Notes: generated by a model from the sequence alone, not told the origin. A stretch of 64,000 nucleotides of DNA from Hymenobacter sp. DG25A (GCF_001280305.1 NZ_CP012623.1:2418001-2482000), one strand, 5' to 3'; positions 17,404 through 27,525 are shown, counted from the stretch's first letter. Translations and numbers: made by a program.

Positions 17404-18543
17404 TTATAGAAGACCTTCATATATTTTTCTGATTTTGTCATAGGTAGATCCTGCATTGAATTTACTTTGCACAAACGACCTGCCTTCTTTAGAAAACTGC
17501 TGCCGAAGGGAGATATTATCTGCAAGCCGTAGAATTGCAACTGTCATAGCTGACACATCCCGGTTAGGAACTAGTAGACCTGACTTTTCGTTCTCAAACA
17601 ACTCTGCTGGCCCGCCGCAATCAGTAGCAATCAAAGGTGTACCATAAAATAAAGCATCAAGGCAAGTCAGTGAGAACGACTCAGACTCGGAAAAGTTTAG
17701 AATAATATCGGCCTGTTTAATAGCCAACTCCACATCTTTTACAAAGCCTCCAAAGCTTACTACATTAGTAAGGCCTTGTGTAAGAACAGTCGACTCCAGT
17801 AACTGCCGAAATTTTTGATTTTTTGGCATACCCATGTCGCCGCCCAAAAAGGTAAGCCGCAAATTCGGATTGCTTGTATATGCGTGCTGAAAAGCCTGCA
17901 ATGCCAGATCATGCCCCTTTCCTTGAATGTAGTTACTAAGGTAAAGCAGCTGCACCGTACTGTCAGGACGTATAGCAGGAGTCGGTGCAGCTGGGTGACG
18001 CTCTACCCCTGGTATTGGATCGAATACAACATGGACATTGGGTGCGTCAAAGTAATGTCGAACAGCTTCTGACACACATATTACTCTGTCAGCATAATGC
18101 TCGCCAAGCCACCTCCACATGCGTGCCAATGGCTGTATCAGGCTCTGGGGAAGAAACCGCACATGAATAACCAGCCTCAGGCGCCCGAAGCTTAATAATT
18201 TGGCTATATAACCTGTGAGGTTATAAAAATCATTTACATGTAGTAACGCTACATTATGCTGACGTATTAACTGAAACACTCGCCAGCCGTTTAGTAGCAG
18301 CATTGGCAGATAACGCACTAAATCTCCTTTCCGGCGACTTATTTCCACAAAGGGCAATTCATGGACAACATAGCCGGCCTTTTCTATCATATTACGTCCT
18401 TGACTATTTTTAGGCAATACATAAATGAATTCAAAATTGTGGCGAAGTGGATCAGTTGCATTCCAGATAGCCATAAGAGCCCCCGTTACGGCTGTGGAGT
18501 TATCAGCAATAAGGATAACGGGCTTGGTGGTCTTTTGTGGCAT
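17404..18543 (-). CDS. Glycosyltransferase family 4
   Basis: This 379-residue cytoplasmic GT-B enzyme transfers a sugar from a nucleotide donor to a lipid- or glycan-linked acceptor. The C-terminal half (about 200-340) is the Glycos_transf_1 domain, with FGGFVKDVELAIKQADIILN. The family's ExxxxxxxE pair lies in SESESFSLTCLDALFYGTP followed by LIATDCGG. The ATG at 18543 overlaps the TAA of the upstream glycosyltransferase by one base (TAATG), which fixes the start and implies translational coupling. Donor and linkage are not predictable. Confidence 0.88.
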   Translation of the reverse strand: MPQKTTKPVILIADNSTAVTGALMAIWNATDPLRHNFEFIYVLPKNSQGRNMIEKAGYVVHELPFVEISRRKGDLVRYLPMLLLNGWRVFQLIRQHNVALLHVNDFYNLTGYIAKLLSFGRLRLVIHVRFLPQSLIQPLARMWRWLGEHYADRVICVSEAVRHYFDAPNVHVVFDPIPGVERHPAAPTPAIRPDSTVQLLYLSNYIQGKGHDLALQAFQHAYTSNPNLRLTFLGGDMGMPKNQKFRQLLESTVLTQGLTNVVSFGGFVKDVELAIKQADIILNFSESESFSLTCLDALFYGTPLIATDCGGPAELFENEKSGLLVPNRDVSAMTVAILRLADNISLRQQFSKEGRSFVQSKFNAGSTYDKIRKIYEGLL

Positions 18544-19799
18544 TAGTTTGAGAGTACGTCTTCGAGTACGGCCACCCACTGGCGGAAAATCTTTTCCCGG
18601 GTAAAATCCCGCATGCGCAGGCTGGCTAGACGCCCCAACTGCTCCCGCTCAGCCGCATCGCCGAGTAGCTGGTAGAGCGTTTCCGTCCAGACCCGCTGAT
18701 CGGCGGCCAACGTAGCGGGCTGATTAAGCATGGGCATCAGGAGTCCGAACTCGGCCCGTTCGGCCGTCCGGATCAGGAGGTGGGGGGTGGCAGTACTGGG
18801 AGCCAGGATTTCGCGGGGCCCCGTCGGGCAATCAGTCGTGACAGCCGGTACACCGCAAATCATGGCTTCGCCAAGGGCCATCGGGAAGCCTTCCCAGGCC
18901 GAAGGAAACACGAACAGCGAAGCTGGCCGAATGTACTTGAACGGGTTCTGTTGCAGCCCTAGGAAGTATACGTCGTAATCGGGCGTGAGGGTATCCTGAC
19001 TCCAGGCCTCATACACCCGCATGCCCAACTGCCGGGCGTGGCCGATCAGGTCGTTGCGCAGTTCTCCATCACCCACGAATACCAGCTTGGCCGGTCGCCG
19101 CTTGATCAGGGCCGCAAACGAATCAAGCAGGGGCGCCTGGTTTTTCTGAATGGTGAGGCGGCCTGACGTGACGAGCACCGGCGCCGAGTCGTACACCGCC
19201 TGCTCCCGGGCCGTCAGCGGCTCTCGTGATTTAGCCTCAATCTGGGCTACTTCAAAAAAGTTGTTGATGGTCACCAGTTTCTCCGGCTTCACACCAAAGC
19301 CTTCAATCAGCTCGGGGTTGATATCTCGGCTGACCGTTACAATTTTATCGGCGCGGTTGTAAAGGCCGGGCATGAGCACTTTCTTGCGCAGCCAGCCCAC
19401 AAGCCCCGTGATGTTGCCATCGTGGAGCTTGGAGCCGTGAATGCAGAGCACCACCTTCTCCGAGCCCTTACTGAGCAGGTTCACGTAATCGGCTCCTTCC
19501 AGATGACTCACGCACACCTTGGCCCGCAGGCGGAGCTTGAGCGCCCGCAGCCGCCCGATGCGGCGGCCGAAGTTGAGGAGCTTCTCCACCGGACTGCCAC
19601 CACCAGCCACGTCCAAGCTCAGCATCTCGTTACCACTAGGGTACATATTGCCCCCTTCCAGATTGAATACGGCCTCCGTCACGTGATAGTGCTTGGCCAG
19701 TTCTACGCTATGGTCGTGAAAAACGCGCTGTGCCCCTCCCAGGCCCAGGTTGGGGATGAGGAGAAGCAGGTTTTTATCTGTTACTAGTTTGCTTTGCAT
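18543..19799 (-). CDS. Glycosyltransferase family 4
   Basis: This 418-residue GT-B glycosyltransferase has an N-terminal acceptor domain (LLLIPNLGLGGAQRVFHDHS, typical of GT4) and a C-terminal donor domain with VTSGRLTIQKNQ and LVFVGDGELRND. The catalytic-region glutamates lie in WEGFPMALGEAMICGVPAVT. It is clearly more GC-rich than the GT25 and GT2 genes upstream. The ATG at 19799 is preferred; one at 19820 adds seven residues. Either start overlaps the end of the GT25 gene (26 or 47 bp). Donor and acceptor are unknown. Confidence 0.88.
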   Translation of the reverse strand: MQSKLVTDKNLLLLIPNLGLGGAQRVFHDHSVELAKHYHVTEAVFNLEGGNMYPSGNEMLSLDVAGGGSPVEKLLNFGRRIGRLRALKLRLRAKVCVSHLEGADYVNLLSKGSEKVVLCIHGSKLHDGNITGLVGWLRKKVLMPGLYNRADKIVTVSRDINPELIEGFGVKPEKLVTINNFFEVAQIEAKSREPLTAREQAVYDSAPVLVTSGRLTIQKNQAPLLDSFAALIKRRPAKLVFVGDGELRNDLIGHARQLGMRVYEAWSQDTLTPDYDVYFLGLQQNPFKYIRPASLFVFPSAWEGFPMALGEAMICGVPAVTTDCPTGPREILAPSTATPHLLIRTAERAEFGLLMPMLNQPATLAADQRVWTETLYQLLGDAAEREQLGRLASLRMRDFTREKIFRQWVAVLEDVLSN

Positions 19800-20592
19800 T
19801 TTCAAAGAAGGGAGACTCATTTGATATAACAGTGGCGTGCTTACGCTTCATACGCCAAACATATATTTTTTTCAATACATCATTAAGCACAATAACATTG
19901 TGTTTTTTAATAAAAGTCGATAATTTATTTTTCCATCCTTTAGCCGCACTATAATTCAGCGTTGTATCAAACAAGGCAGGCATAGCTTGTACAGGATACA
20001 GACAGCGAAATGATGTAAAACAGCTTTTGCTATATATTTTTCCCCAGTCATCAGGCTGAATAGATATAGGCATTAGCTTCTGACCCATTTTCTTAGCAAC
20101 AGACTTAGTAATAACATAGGCCATAGTTGACGCAACAGCTGCAATATTCACGGGATATAGAAGAAAGTTATCCTCATCAAGAACCGTTTCGTATTTTTTG
20201 CTTAGATGCATCTTTTCATCAAAATGACTGTAATATGAAAATGCTATTATTTCGTCATTTTTGATACTTTTTTCGATTTTTAACAGCAATTCAGATATAT
20301 TATATGGTAGACACACATCATCTTCGACGATTAATGCAAAGGGTATATTTTCTTCAACTATTTTATCATAAATTTTTAAATGAGATAAGCCACATGCTGC
20401 TGCACCTGAAGTCAAACAATAGTTTTTTTCCATAGCCTTTAAATCTACCTGTTTAGCAAAATCATCACTGCTTATCTTTCTATAGTCTACTGCATCTATT
20501 ATTTCGTAATCCAAATTCAGACTACTCAAGTGGTTACCAATGTAAGATCGACGCGCCAAGTCGCGCTCCAAGCTTATTGCAAATACTTTCAT
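19774..20592 (-). CDS. Glycosyltransferase family 25 (LPS biosynthesis type)
   Basis: The 272-residue product matches the GT25 family (PF01755), enzymes such as LgtB that usually add beta-linked galactose or glucose to lipooligosaccharide. It begins MKVFAISLERDLARRSYIGN and contains GAAACGLSHLKIYDKIVEEN near residue 75. The metal-binding motif ALIVEDDVCLP is near 95. The C-terminus is basic, as in peripheral membrane enzymes. The gene is A+T-rich and overlaps the next glycosyltransferase gene. The sugar specificity is not predictable. Confidence 0.88.
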   Translation of the reverse strand: MKVFAISLERDLARRSYIGNHLSSLNLDYEIIDAVDYRKISSDDFAKQVDLKAMEKNYCLTSGAAACGLSHLKIYDKIVEENIPFALIVEDDVCLPYNISELLLKIEKSIKNDEIIAFSYYSHFDEKMHLSKKYETVLDEDNFLLYPVNIAAVASTMAYVITKSVAKKMGQKLMPISIQPDDWGKIYSKSCFTSFRCLYPVQAMPALFDTTLNYSAAKGWKNKLSTFIKKHNVIVLNDVLKKIYVWRMKRKHATVISNESPFFENAKQTSNR

Positions 20593-20654
20593 TTAAATTT
20601 TTTTGTGTGTATTTTAAAAACAAAAAAACACCTCAACAGAAACCAATAAGAATA

Positions 20655-21658
20655 TTAGCGTCTTAAAATTTCTCTAATATTCATCCTTGCTAATTGCCAC
20701 AAACCAGGCTTCCAAAAGTTTGATAATACACTGCTTTTATATACATTAGCATTGAATCCATTCATATTAACTAGATTGTAACAAATTTCAAACCATCTTT
20801 CCGCCAAGCCTTTTACCAAAGCATTGTGCTGAAATTTTGGATAATGAATATTATGATCAATAATTCTTAACAACCATTTTTCTACATCTTTCGCAGAAAT
20901 ATCTATTTTCGAGCTATCCATAAATGATAACATGGTGTGAATATTAAGTTCCAAATCTGAAGCCACAAGACCCCATGACCTAAACAACTCCTTCTGAATT
21001 TGAGTAGAAACGCGGGACCTCTCCTCCAGTATAGGGCGCTTAATACTCTTGGGAATAACTCTATACTTGACAAGGGGGTAGGGAATAGTTAGAATAGCTA
21101 ACTCATCAATATACCGAACAAAAAAATCATAGTCCTCCGTTTGTCTAAGAAAGCCATCGTAGCTCATACCTTGCGACTTGTACAACGCAGTCCGCAGCAT
21201 AAAGCAATTGTTCCCCCCGGCAATGTGAATAATGTCCGGACTTTGAGTTCCTCCGGTGTAATAGGATACTTGTGCAGATAATCACTGGCCCCAAAGTTTT
21301 GAAGCCAGCAACCTACTACGTTTATATCCGGCCGCGAATCCAAAACCGCTACCTGCCGGGCTAGGCGTTCAGGGTGGCAGATATCGTCGCCATCCATTTT
21401 GGCTACGTACTCTCCCTTCACATATTGCATCCCCACATTATCCGAGCCCGCCCTTCCTAAATTTGTTTCATTTACGATCAACTTGATACGTGGATCGTTA
21501 ATCTCACGAATTTTTTCAACGGTACGATCCGTCGATCGATCATCTACAACAATTATTTCAAGATCTTGATATGTTTGATTAAGCAGACTATATATTGTTT
21601 TATGGATAAAATCTTCAACATTATAAACCGGCAATAGAATTGATACTAAATTTTTCAT
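20655..21658 (-). pseudogene. Glycosyltransferase family 2, frameshifted
   Basis: Two overlapping frames together make one GT2 enzyme. The first (21658 down to about 21164) has the donor-binding VSILLPVYNVEDFIHKTIYS, VVDDRSTDR and DGDD motifs. The second (about 21230 down to 20655) carries the family continuation MLRTALYKSQGMSYDGFLRQ with TEDYDFF. The switch lies at a run of six Gs on the coding strand (21213-21218): one extra G would join CCG GGG GGG AAC in frame. It may be a real one-base deletion, a sequencing error, a phase-variable tract or -1 slippage at G-GGG-GGA. As it stands the first frame ends soon after, so the product would be truncated at about 164 residues. Confidence 0.8.
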
Positions 21659-21672
21659 GATCAAAAAGAAAA

Positions 21673-22641
21673 CTAGTGAGCTATTTTTTTTATTATAGAA
21701 TGAATTTTATTTTTGATAAAAGGAATATAGCGCGGAGCAAGATTATATATATTCTTAAATAAAAGCATATTATACTTTGAATAATCACCATTATCTCTCA
21801 AATAATTAGCATACAAAGCGATTTGAGTAGACAAATAATAATTTGCGTATTTTTTATATTTAGGGAGAATAAGATATTTCCGAAACATTATTCCATCGTA
21901 AATTTTTTTCTCAAAATGAAATATAGTATTCTTAGTGATAGTAGCAAGTCCTGTTGCATGTACTCTGTATGTACTCATTACTCTTGGTATGTAAAGCGAG
22001 AGTCCATGACGCGAACTCAACAATTGCAGGGTACGGTCTCCACTAAATATGGAAGCACACCAATCGGGCAGAGGCAAGCACAAACTGTTAGATCGAAACA
22101 GCATCGAAGCTGATGGCACAAACCATCTCTTGATCAAATGTTTTTGGGAAAATTTTAGCAAACATCCATCTTCAGATGGAATTGGCAGAATATCAGGAGC
22201 TATTCTCTGACTAAAAATTAATCCCTCCGGAAACTTATCGCTTAATATATTAGAGTCATGAAAACAAAAGGAACAATCTGTGTTTTCTCTTAGTGCATCA
22301 ACTTGCAACTGCAACTTATTTTCATTCGTCCAATAGTCATCTCCTTCCAAGAAGGCTATGAATTCTCCGCGGCAGGCTGACATTGTTGCCATAAGATTCT
22401 GCATAGCGCCCAGATTCTTTTTAGGCAGCAAAACGCGTATCTGTTCCGGATACCGGCTGGCATACTCTAATGCAATAGCTCGCGTTGCATCTGTAGAACA
22501 GTCTTCCCCAATTACCATTTCCACCACAAAATTGGTTTTCTGCATCAGTACCGATTCTATGGCTTCAGCTAGGAAAGCTGCGTGATTATAGGTGATGCAG
22601 CAAACGCTTACTACAGGAGAATTTTCTGATTTAACATTCAT
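21673..22641 (-). CDS. Glycosyltransferase family 2
   Basis: The 322-residue inverting GT-A enzyme starts with VVSVCCITYNHAAFLAEAIE and carries EDCSTDAT (UDP-sugar contact) and the metal-binding EGDDYW near residue 98. The C-terminal 100 residues are basic and aromatic, as in membrane-associated GT2 proteins. It lies 14 bp upstream of the frameshifted GT2 gene and 10 bp downstream of the acyltransferase gene, all on one strand, so it is part of the glycan operon. Donor and acceptor are unknown. Confidence 0.88.
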   Translation of the reverse strand: MNVKSENSPVVSVCCITYNHAAFLAEAIESVLMQKTNFVVEMVIGEDCSTDATRAIALEYASRYPEQIRVLLPKKNLGAMQNLMATMSACRGEFIAFLEGDDYWTNENKLQLQVDALRENTDCSFCFHDSNILSDKFPEGLIFSQRIAPDILPIPSEDGCLLKFSQKHLIKRWFVPSASMLFRSNSLCLPLPDWCASIFSGDRTLQLLSSRHGLSLYIPRVMSTYRVHATGLATITKNTIFHFEKKIYDGIMFRKYLILPKYKKYANYYLSTQIALYANYLRDNGDYSKYNMLLFKNIYNLAPRYIPFIKNKIHSIIKKIAH

Positions 22642-22651
22642 AGGCAGAGAG

Positions 22652-23281
22652 TTACTTCATTATGCTACGAGCCGGGATGCCTATCACAATTTCTCCGGCC
22701 ACTACGTTTTTAGTAACTACCGCACCCGCACCCACTACTGCTCCTTCTCCGACAATAACATCTGGCAACACAACTGCTGATGAGCCGATTTGGCAGTAGC
22801 GTCCCAGCTGGCAACGTCCCAGCAACCGTGCCCCTGGGGATATTTCGCAGTAGTCTCCTACTTTCACATCGTGATGAATTGATGCTCCGGCATTAACTAA
22901 TACCCCCTCCCCTAATATCGCCCCAGGCGCGACCAAGGTGTGATGCATGATGTTTAACCCTCTTGCTAAATGCTTTCTAGGAGCATCTACAACGGAAGTA
23001 TCTGCCACTATTGAAGTAAGATTGCCACCGCACGCCCGGAATTTCGTAGCCAGTCTGCTTCTCAGGTATGGATTACCAAGACCTAAAGCAAAATTCTTGT
23101 CTGTTGAGGATAGATAAGCAAGAGCGTCCTCGAAACTCCGCAACACCAAGTACCGCTTTATTATGTCGCCGAAAGTTTCCGCCGGAGATACATCGTCAAA
23201 AAACACTACTTTCTCGCGTTGTTCAGCTGACAGACATTGTAGTATTTCGACGGCGTGCCCATTGGCTCCAAGAATCAGCAT
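22652..23281 (-). CDS. NeuD/PglD-family sugar O/N-acyltransferase
   Basis: The 209-residue protein has the PglD/NeuD layout. A small N-terminal Rossmann domain binds the sugar nucleotide (MLILGANGHAVEILQCL). A C-terminal left-handed beta-helix of hexapeptide repeats covers about residues 90-205, with the catalytic histidine region VNAGASIHHDVKVGDY. It ends with the family's EIVIGIPARSIMK. Homologues acetylate the amino group of UDP-4-amino sugars (PglD) or sialic acid (NeuD). The DegT aminotransferase gene lies 12 bp upstream, so the pair probably makes an N-acyl amino-deoxy sugar nucleotide. Confidence 0.88.
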   Translation of the reverse strand: MLILGANGHAVEILQCLSAEQREKVVFFDDVSPAETFGDIIKRYLVLRSFEDALAYLSSTDKNFALGLGNPYLRSRLATKFRACGGNLTSIVADTSVVDAPRKHLARGLNIMHHTLVAPGAILGEGVLVNAGASIHHDVKVGDYCEISPGARLLGRCQLGRYCQIGSSAVVLPDVIVGEGAVVGAGAVVTKNVVAGEIVIGIPARSIMK

Positions 23282-23293
23282 GGGGTATCGGGC

Positions 23294-24379
23294 TTAAACG
23301 AAACCATGAAACTTGCGCACAAGCTGACAGATCCAGCGGACCTGTTCCGCTGCTAACTCTTGGTAAAACGGAAGGCAAAGTACTCGCTTAGCAATGTCCT
23401 CCGAAACAGGACAGGAAGCCCCCTTATGATAGGGGAGATGATTCAGGGACGGATAAAAATACCGTCGGGTATTCACCATTTGCGCCGCCAACCCATCTTT
23501 CACCACGTGTAACCGCTCTTCAGAATCGAACACGACCGGAAAGTAAGCGTGGTTATACTCCAGGCTATCTTCTGTGGGCTCCGGATACTGCAGTGGAAGC
23601 CCGACAAGTTCCTGCCGATAAAGGACCGCTAAAGCCTGACGAGCCACGATAAAGTCTGGTACCCGCGGTAGGTTACACAGCCCCATGGCAGCGTGAAATT
23701 CAGAGTTCTTACCATTGATACCAAGGGAAAAGTACTCATCCCCGATATGGCCAAACGATTTATAAAGCCACACCTTCTTCGCTAGAGCCGGATCGTTCAT
23801 AACGATAGCTCCTCCCTCAGCTGTGTGGAATAGTTTGGTGGCATGAAAGCTGCAGGTACTCAGGTCGCCATAGCTCAACAATGGTTTACCATGCACCCGT
23901 ACCCCGAAAGCATGCGCACCATCATAAATCACTTTAAGATTGTGCCGACGAGCAATATCCTCAATAGCCAGAACGTCGCAAGGATAGCCATACACATGAG
24001 TAGCCAGAATACCAGTAGTCTGAGGAGTGATAGCAGCTTCAATTTTGGTAGCATCCAGGCAGAACGTCCGATCTTCTACATCAACGAATACCGGTGTGCA
24101 GTTTTCCCACAGAATAGCAGTGGTCGTTGCTACGTAGGAGAAAGGCGTCGTAATTATCTCACCGCTTAACTCAAGCGCTTTAATGGCGACTTGCAACGCA
24201 ATAGTCCCATTGCCTGTGAACTGCACTAGACTACCATCCAGATGGTCGCTCAACTCCTTCTCAAGTTGCTGTACCAGCGGGCCATTATTAGTGAGCCATC
24301 CCCGTTCCCAAATCCCCTGCAAGTAGGCAGAATACTCAGCCAATGGTGGCAAATAGGCTTTAGTGACGTTGATATTCAT
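23294..24379 (-). CDS. DegT/DnrJ/EryC1/StrS aminotransferase
   Basis: This 361-residue PLP enzyme transaminates a keto sugar nucleotide, usually with glutamate. The PLP lysine lies in STCSFHATKLFHTAEGGAIV near residue 180. TTPFSYVATTTAIL near 80 and DGAHAFGV near 153 supply the cofactor-ring contacts. Homologues include VioA, PglE and QdtB. Together with the following PglD-like acyltransferase it implies a 4- or 3-acylamino-6-deoxyhexose; the dehydratase that would supply the keto sugar is not in the window. The start MNINVTKAYLPPL is typical. Confidence 0.9.
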   Translation of the reverse strand: MNINVTKAYLPPLAEYSAYLQGIWERGWLTNNGPLVQQLEKELSDHLDGSLVQFTGNGTIALQVAIKALELSGEIITTPFSYVATTTAILWENCTPVFVDVEDRTFCLDATKIEAAITPQTTGILATHVYGYPCDVLAIEDIARRHNLKVIYDGAHAFGVRVHGKPLLSYGDLSTCSFHATKLFHTAEGGAIVMNDPALAKKVWLYKSFGHIGDEYFSLGINGKNSEFHAAMGLCNLPRVPDFIVARQALAVLYRQELVGLPLQYPEPTEDSLEYNHAYFPVVFDSEERLHVVKDGLAAQMVNTRRYFYPSLNHLPYHKGASCPVSEDIAKRVLCLPFYQELAAEQVRWICQLVRKFHGFV

Positions 24380-24475
24380 ATGTAATGCTTCAGGGGCATG
24401 TTGGAGCTACGAATTTAAGGAATTGAAATACCTAGAAGGGTAGGTCACGTAATGCCGGAGCACTGGCATCAGCGT

Positions 24476-26263
24476 TTAGGAGGGCATTTTGGTGCTGATC
24501 AACGTTTCATAATCATAATCACCGACCAGCTTACCCTGACTGAGCTCAAGAATACGGTTGCACTCCCGCAGTGTAGTCAGACGATGGGCTACAATCAGAA
24601 TTGTAATCTGACTATTCGATAAATTATGGATAGCCTCATTTACCTCGCGCTCTGTTTCATTGTCCAAGGCACTGGTTGCCTCATCCAGTACCAGAATCTG
24701 GGCCTGTTTATACAGGGCTCGGGCAATTCCTATGCGCTGCCGCTGCCCCCCGGACAGTCGTGACCCTCTCTCGCCTATAAGGGTATTTACCCCTTCCGGC
24801 AGACTCTGTATGAAGGTAGTTAATGAAGCTTTATCTATGGCATCCAGTAACTGAGCCATATCCACATCATCTTCTCCCTGCTGCAGAGTTATATTGTCCA
24901 TTATGGATGCTTCCATCAGGAAGGTATCCTGTTTGACATAGCCAATAAGTTTGTACCAGGACAACATGTAATCCGGAGTCAACGCTTGACCATCTACTGC
25001 GATATGCCCTTCCTGCTCCCGTAAAAAACGGAGAAGCACGTTCATAAGAGTAGTCTTTCCTGACCCCGAACTGCCCACAAATCCAACAATATCGCCTTTC
25101 TGAATAGCGATATTTATATTATTCAGTACAGGCTGTTTACTACCAGGAAAGGTATAGCTAACTTTTTTGAATACAATGTCCCGCTCAAATGCGAGAGGTA
25201 ATTGAACCGCAGGCAACGAAGCATCATAATCCATAGTACGATGCGCCCACAGTTCTTCAATCGATGCCTGGCCTTGTTTGATACTAACCATCGATGACAA
25301 CATTCTATTGATGGAAGGCATAAGCCGGTAAGCAGCTGCGGCAAATAACCCCAATAGGGTAATCAGCGAGTCTGATGCTCCAGTGAATAAAACAGAGTAT
25401 AGAAGAATGGTGAGCAAGCCCAATATAGCTACCATTTCTATAATCTTAATCGGCATCAGGTTGTACAGATACGCCTGCGCATTGAGCCTCTGCAAAGTAT
25501 CTTCATTATTCAATAATTGCTTACGCAAATAGTGCTGCTTATTCGCAAGTTTCAGCTCCAGAAAGCCATTAAATAAGTTATTAAGTATATTCAGAGAAGC
25601 GGGTTTTAGTTGATGAATTTGAGACCCCACTGCCTGGGTTCTGTTTCGCAAAATTCCGTAAGTAGCCCATGATGCAGTTCCCATAATTATCACAAGTATA
25701 ACTACTAAGATTGGCTTATAAATAAGTATTCCAACAACTATAATCAAAACAATAACTATTTCCGAGAAAAAGCTAAACAACGGCCTAAGCACTGTATTAA
25801 CATACATATAAGTTGCCTGTATAGTACCATTTATAAATTTAGCCGAACCCAATTCCTGAAATTTCCAAAGTGGAAAATTAAGATATTTATCTATTTGGCT
25901 TTGTACTACATCCATTCCGATTTCAGAAGTAAATCGAGCTTGTGCATATAAAACCCAAGAATTAAATATATTCTTTAGTATAAAAAATACAAATATTGCA
26001 ATTATAAGAAATAACAGGAATGATTTTTCAGTAATAAAACCCAGATAGTTATAAATTAGGCTAAACCATCTATTCTCATGAACTGCCCCAGGCTTTGCAG
26101 CCATCATAATAACCGGCACGAGTGCTGCCAAACCTACTGCTTCCAGTAGCGAGGAAACAACTAATAGCACAAACATCACTACCCCCTGCCTCCTCTGAGC
26201 AGCACTGAGGTAATAAAGCATGCTACGAAAGGCAAAGCCAATTGGCCCAAATCTGGAGTCCAT
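24476..26263 (-). CDS. ABC transporter, fused permease-ATPase (PglK/MsbA-like flippase)
   Basis: This 595-residue half-transporter has six helices in the first 330 residues. Its ATPase domain has Walker A FVGSSGSGKTTLMN near 390, the signature LSGGQRQRIGIARAL near 495 and Walker B ILVLDEATSALDN. The membrane domain, with SLLEAVGLAALVPVIMM near the start, resembles PglK-type exporters that flip undecaprenyl-linked oligosaccharides. As no Wzx-type flippase is present, it is the best candidate for moving the locus product across the inner membrane. The ATPase half is more GC-rich than the membrane half. Confidence 0.85.
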   Translation of the reverse strand: MDSRFGPIGFAFRSMLYYLSAAQRRQGVVMFVLLVVSSLLEAVGLAALVPVIMMAAKPGAVHENRWFSLIYNYLGFITEKSFLLFLIIAIFVFFILKNIFNSWVLYAQARFTSEIGMDVVQSQIDKYLNFPLWKFQELGSAKFINGTIQATYMYVNTVLRPLFSFFSEIVIVLIIVVGILIYKPILVVILVIIMGTASWATYGILRNRTQAVGSQIHQLKPASLNILNNLFNGFLELKLANKQHYLRKQLLNNEDTLQRLNAQAYLYNLMPIKIIEMVAILGLLTILLYSVLFTGASDSLITLLGLFAAAAYRLMPSINRMLSSMVSIKQGQASIEELWAHRTMDYDASLPAVQLPLAFERDIVFKKVSYTFPGSKQPVLNNINIAIQKGDIVGFVGSSGSGKTTLMNVLLRFLREQEGHIAVDGQALTPDYMLSWYKLIGYVKQDTFLMEASIMDNITLQQGEDDVDMAQLLDAIDKASLTTFIQSLPEGVNTLIGERGSRLSGGQRQRIGIARALYKQAQILVLDEATSALDNETEREVNEAIHNLSNSQITILIVAHRLTTLRECNRILELSQGKLVGDYDYETLISTKMPS

Positions 26264-26344
26264 TTTTTCTGAGTCTGGAGAGAGAACAGTTAATCGTTTA
26301 TAAAATTACATAAAAATCAAGCGTTTATTATGGATATCGATTTA

Positions 26345-27490
26345 TTATGTATTAAGGCAACCCATATTCCACTGCTTCTCATAATTATAGGAAGTAATCA
26401 GATCAACGTTCTGGTTACTTCTTGCTGACTTCTCTAAAAATGAGCAGACAGCCGTCAGAGATAGATGCTGGTCATAGTACTTAATAACATTATTCCGCAT
26501 CCGGGCTATTTCTTCATCAGTCATGCGAAGAGCTTGGCGAATTTTTTTTATTAGATCTTCCTCCCCTGAAAAAGAAATACAGTTAACCCCGTCTTCCAGA
26601 GTTGGATTCAGGTAATCCCCGTATTCCAGAATAGGAATTGTTCCAACGCTCATGGCTTCTACCAAATTATGGCATAGGGGCTGAATATAGCCGGGACATC
26701 CCAGAAAGAAGTTACACTTGGCTAGTTGAACAAACCAGTCCTCATTGCTAGTACGATTACCAACGATAATACCTTCCCTACTTCTGACCCACTCATACAA
26801 CACGAATTTTTCAGTTAAATCCGTATCGACTGCCATCTGATCCTGTTGCGTAACTATACTTAGTTCATTGGGCAGAAGCATCCTTTTTACTGCATCTATT
26901 ACGCTGGTACGGCTCATCAAACGCAGAAAATTTCTGTAGATAGGATGATCATACACTTTGGGTTCTGAGTTACCGGAAAAATATATTCCAATGTTTCTTC
27001 TACCATCCCTGAGCTTTTCAGCGTTCCGGTAGTTACCCGAAAAGTAATTTCGGGGAATCATCGGAAATGGCATAATATTTAAATTTCGTTTATTCGAATT
27101 AGTTAATATACTTTCCTGTAATTTAACCTTATTAAATCTAGTTTCATCTTGTAGATCAAAATCATAAATATATAAAGCTTCATGACTTACATTATTTACG
27201 TTGTCAACAATAGTTAGATTCGGAAGAGATGCTATTTGAGCGGGATATTCAATAATATTGGCAAAAAGCCTGGGGTTATTGACGAGATATATCTTGTAGC
27301 CATTAACCTGCATAGCGAACAAAATATGCGCGTACACCCTCTCAATCACCGTATTCTTAACATTAAGAATTACGTATTTTTCAAACTGCTGAACATCCGA
27401 CTTAGGCTTGCTAAGATAAAATTTATAGAAAGACAATAGATTTCCAACCGCTTTCAGTCTTGCACTTATTTTTTTTCGCAATCCATTCAT
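26345..27490 (-). CDS. Putative glycosyltransferase (exostosin-like C-terminus)
   Basis: The family is not certain. The 381-residue protein begins with a basic region (MNGLRKKISARLKAVGNLLS) and has no signal peptide. The C-terminal half (about 240-350) has the shape of an exostosin or GT-B donor site: FVQLAKCNFFLGCPGYIQPL, then HNLVEAMSVGTIPILEYGDY with a Glu like that of GT-B enzymes, then DGVNCISFSGEEDLIKKI. The gene is A+T-rich and lies between the flippase and the pyruvyl-transferase genes, which supports a glycan-assembly role. The sugar is unknown. Confidence 0.65.
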   Translation of the reverse strand: MNGLRKKISARLKAVGNLLSFYKFYLSKPKSDVQQFEKYVILNVKNTVIERVYAHILFAMQVNGYKIYLVNNPRLFANIIEYPAQIASLPNLTIVDNVNNVSHEALYIYDFDLQDETRFNKVKLQESILTNSNKRNLNIMPFPMIPRNYFSGNYRNAEKLRDGRRNIGIYFSGNSEPKVYDHPIYRNFLRLMSRTSVIDAVKRMLLPNELSIVTQQDQMAVDTDLTEKFVLYEWVRSREGIIVGNRTSNEDWFVQLAKCNFFLGCPGYIQPLCHNLVEAMSVGTIPILEYGDYLNPTLEDGVNCISFSGEEDLIKKIRQALRMTDEEIARMRNNVIKYYDQHLSLTAVCSFLEKSARSNQNVDLITSYNYEKQWNMGCLNT

Positions 27491-27525
27491 CGGCTTACAC
27501 TTATTTTTAATACAATTCCTGCTTT

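Noticed and set aside
21164..21230. Two separate glycosyltransferase genes
   Set aside because: Neither half alone is a complete GT2 enzyme and the ends fit together in one reading frame after a one-base change; treated as a frameshifted gene.
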